From the NCBI RefSeq assembly GCF_023674465.1, contig NZ_CP098400.1, positions 1,950,801-2,014,800 on the forward strand: DNA of 64,000 nt. The letters run 5' to 3'. Numbering within the stretch: the first letter of the stretch is position 1; each line of letters opens with the position of its first letter. The DNA comes from Xiashengella succiniciproducens (GTDB lineage: Bacteria; Bacteroidota; Bacteroidia; Bacteroidales; Marinilabiliaceae). The notes under the pieces were generated by a model. The model did no database searches. It had not been told where the DNA came from and saw nothing but the letters and a program-made list of their open reading frames with translations. Shown here piece by piece: positions 63,274 to 64,000 of the stretch. The translations under genes and the position numbers were made by a program.

Positions 63274-63729
63274 ATGAATTTCAAGACATTAGGTCTATTA
63301 TCAATTGCAGCCATGACTCTTTGGGCTTGTAAGGATAAAAACAAGAAAGATGAGCCCAAGACTGATCAACAAAAGCCTACAATAGAGATTTCAGACCCTG
63401 CAGCAAATGCAGAAATACTGCAAAATGCCCAATTGAATATCAGTGCTGAATTGACAGATAATGTTGAACTCGGATCTTACAAGGTGGATATTCACTACGT
63501 TAGAACTGGTGATACTCACAAGGGTACAGGCGATCAGGAGATAGAGTGGGAATATGAAAATGAAGCTCAAATCAACGCAGGGCTAAAAACATACGATCTC
63601 AACCTCTCCACAACAGTTCCTTCTAATGCCAAACCCGGAAATTATCACCTCCTTATCAGGGCGGTGGATGCAGCCGGTAATGAAAATGAAGCATACATTG
63701 AATTCAAGGTTGTTCTTGACACTATATAA
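63274..63729 (+). CDS. DUF4625-like lipoprotein
   Basis: The product has 151 residues from ATG 63274 (MNFKTLGLLSIAAMTLWAC, lipid Cys at 19). An in-frame ATG at 63247 would give a poorer n-region. The mature part is an Ig-like beta-sandwich: PTIEISDPAANAEI, LNISAELTDNVELGSYKVDI, then HYVRTGDTHKG and, at the end, HLLIRAVDAAGNENEAYIEF. This matches my memory of DUF4625, often encoded next to TonB receptors. It lies 113 nt after the receptor and ends at a terminator. A surface or periplasmic helper for metal uptake is inferred. Confidence 0.75.
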   Translation: MNFKTLGLLSIAAMTLWACKDKNKKDEPKTDQQKPTIEISDPAANAEILQNAQLNISAELTDNVELGSYKVDIHYVRTGDTHKGTGDQEIEWEYENEAQINAGLKTYDLNLSTTVPSNAKPGNYHLLIRAVDAAGNENEAYIEFKVVLDTI

Positions 63730-63763
63730 TTCGGAATAAACCGATGTTAATGATATTAAATTC

Positions 63764-63783
63764 AAAGGGCCTTGCGGCCCTTT
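63764..63783 (+). terminator. Intrinsic terminator
   Basis: AAAGGGCC, loop TTGC, GGCCCTTT, then TTGTTGTTT-like tail, about 34 nt after the DUF4625-like stop. Confidence 0.75.
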
Positions 63784-63867
63784 GTTGTTTATTGAAAGTC
63801 ACCATTCTAAATCCCTGAATCGTCACTACATCATTAAAACAACGGACATCAGCCGTCGGAAATTTGC

Positions 63868-63875
63868 TATATTTG
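63868..63875 (+). promoter_or_regulatory. -7 box for the last, truncated gene
   Basis: TATATTTG matches TAnnTTTG, 65 nt before the ATG at 63941. The -33 element is unclear. Confidence 0.45.
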
Positions 63876-63940
63876 CAACTTAGTAAAGGGCAAGGATATA
63901 TCCCGTCCACAGCGGGACAGATGACAATCAGAGCTTTAAT

Positions 63941-64000
63941 ATGCAAGAGATAGAATATTCAATTCAGAATCTTCTGGAAAGTGGGAAGTCCTTCTATGCC
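63941..64000 (+). CDS. Start of an unidentified gene (cut by window end)
   Basis: From ATG at 63941 the frame is open to the edge (20 residues, MQEIEYSIQNLLESGKSFYA). A TAnnTTTG box lies upstream and the frame begins after a terminator, so a gene start is credible. The fragment is too short to identify. A chorismate-utilising enzyme such as isochorismate synthase would suit the menaquinone genes in the region, but that is only a guess. Confidence 0.4.
   Translation, partial: MQEIEYSIQNLLESGKSFYA

Noticed and set aside
1-64000. tRNA, rRNA, CRISPR array, transposase, integrase or prophage
   Set aside because: Intergenic regions were read for T-loop motifs, repeat-spacer patterns and mobile-element genes; none was found. 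A covariance-model search would be needed to exclude a divergent tRNA.

Overview
The window reads as a chromosomal segment of a Bacteroidota bacterium, most like the Bacteroidales/Marinilabiliales side of the phylum. The evidence is type IX secretion (T9SS) C-terminal sorting domains, two PorP/SprF proteins, LytTR regulators, menaquinone genes, a TonB receptor ending in Phe, promoter boxes of the Bacteroidota type TAnnTTTG, and mostly absent Shine-Dalgarno sequences. No transposase, phage gene, CRISPR array, tRNA or rRNA was recognised. Gene content is mostly housekeeping with several accessory surface and regulatory islands.

Layout. 1-956 is the 5' part of an aspartokinase gene (thrA-like). 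1404-9591 holds two adhesin plus PorP/SprF pairs for T9SS. 9696-11413 is a 5'-nucleotidase split into two genes with the C-terminal domain gene first. 11468-17506 has an Lrp/AsnC regulator and a giant secreted protein made of four (beta-helix + Fn3-like) modules. 17728-20629 carries pabB and tilS. 20683-24656 is the aromatic amino acid operon pheA - aminotransferase - DAHP synthase/chorismate mutase - tyrA. It is preceded by a Phe/Tyr-rich leader peptide and an attenuator at 24682-24840.

25042-30081 is a compact regulatory island. A secreted 136-aa protein, a histidine kinase/OmpR-type regulator pair and two jelly-roll proteins lie together. The two target transcripts share an identical 16-bp tandem operator placed exactly 41 nt upstream of each -10-like box. 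30169-36522 holds a Ca/Na exchanger, a frameshifted LrgA-like gene, an AbgT transporter with menA, ferrochelatase, a thioredoxin-like protein and an unrecognised secreted protein with seven Trp-Met motifs. 37040-45359 holds a CNNM/CorC protein, pstSCAB, carboxynorspermidine decarboxylase and recQ. 45416-53267 holds a compact diflavin reductase with a 60-bp internal duplication, and a TolC-MacA-MacB-like efflux operon that ends in its own LytS/LytTR pair. 53448-55379 is a biotin carrier plus carboxyltransferase. 55913-58027 is menC-menE. 58066-60578 is a LiaF-like membrane protein with a second LytS/LytTR pair. 60806-63729 is a TonB receptor with a lipoprotein, and the window ends in the start of another gene.

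The strongest new-looking items are the aromatic attenuator, where both alternative RNA structures can be read directly, and the matched operator arrays around the two-component system. Functional names come from family motifs read by eye; no database search was possible.
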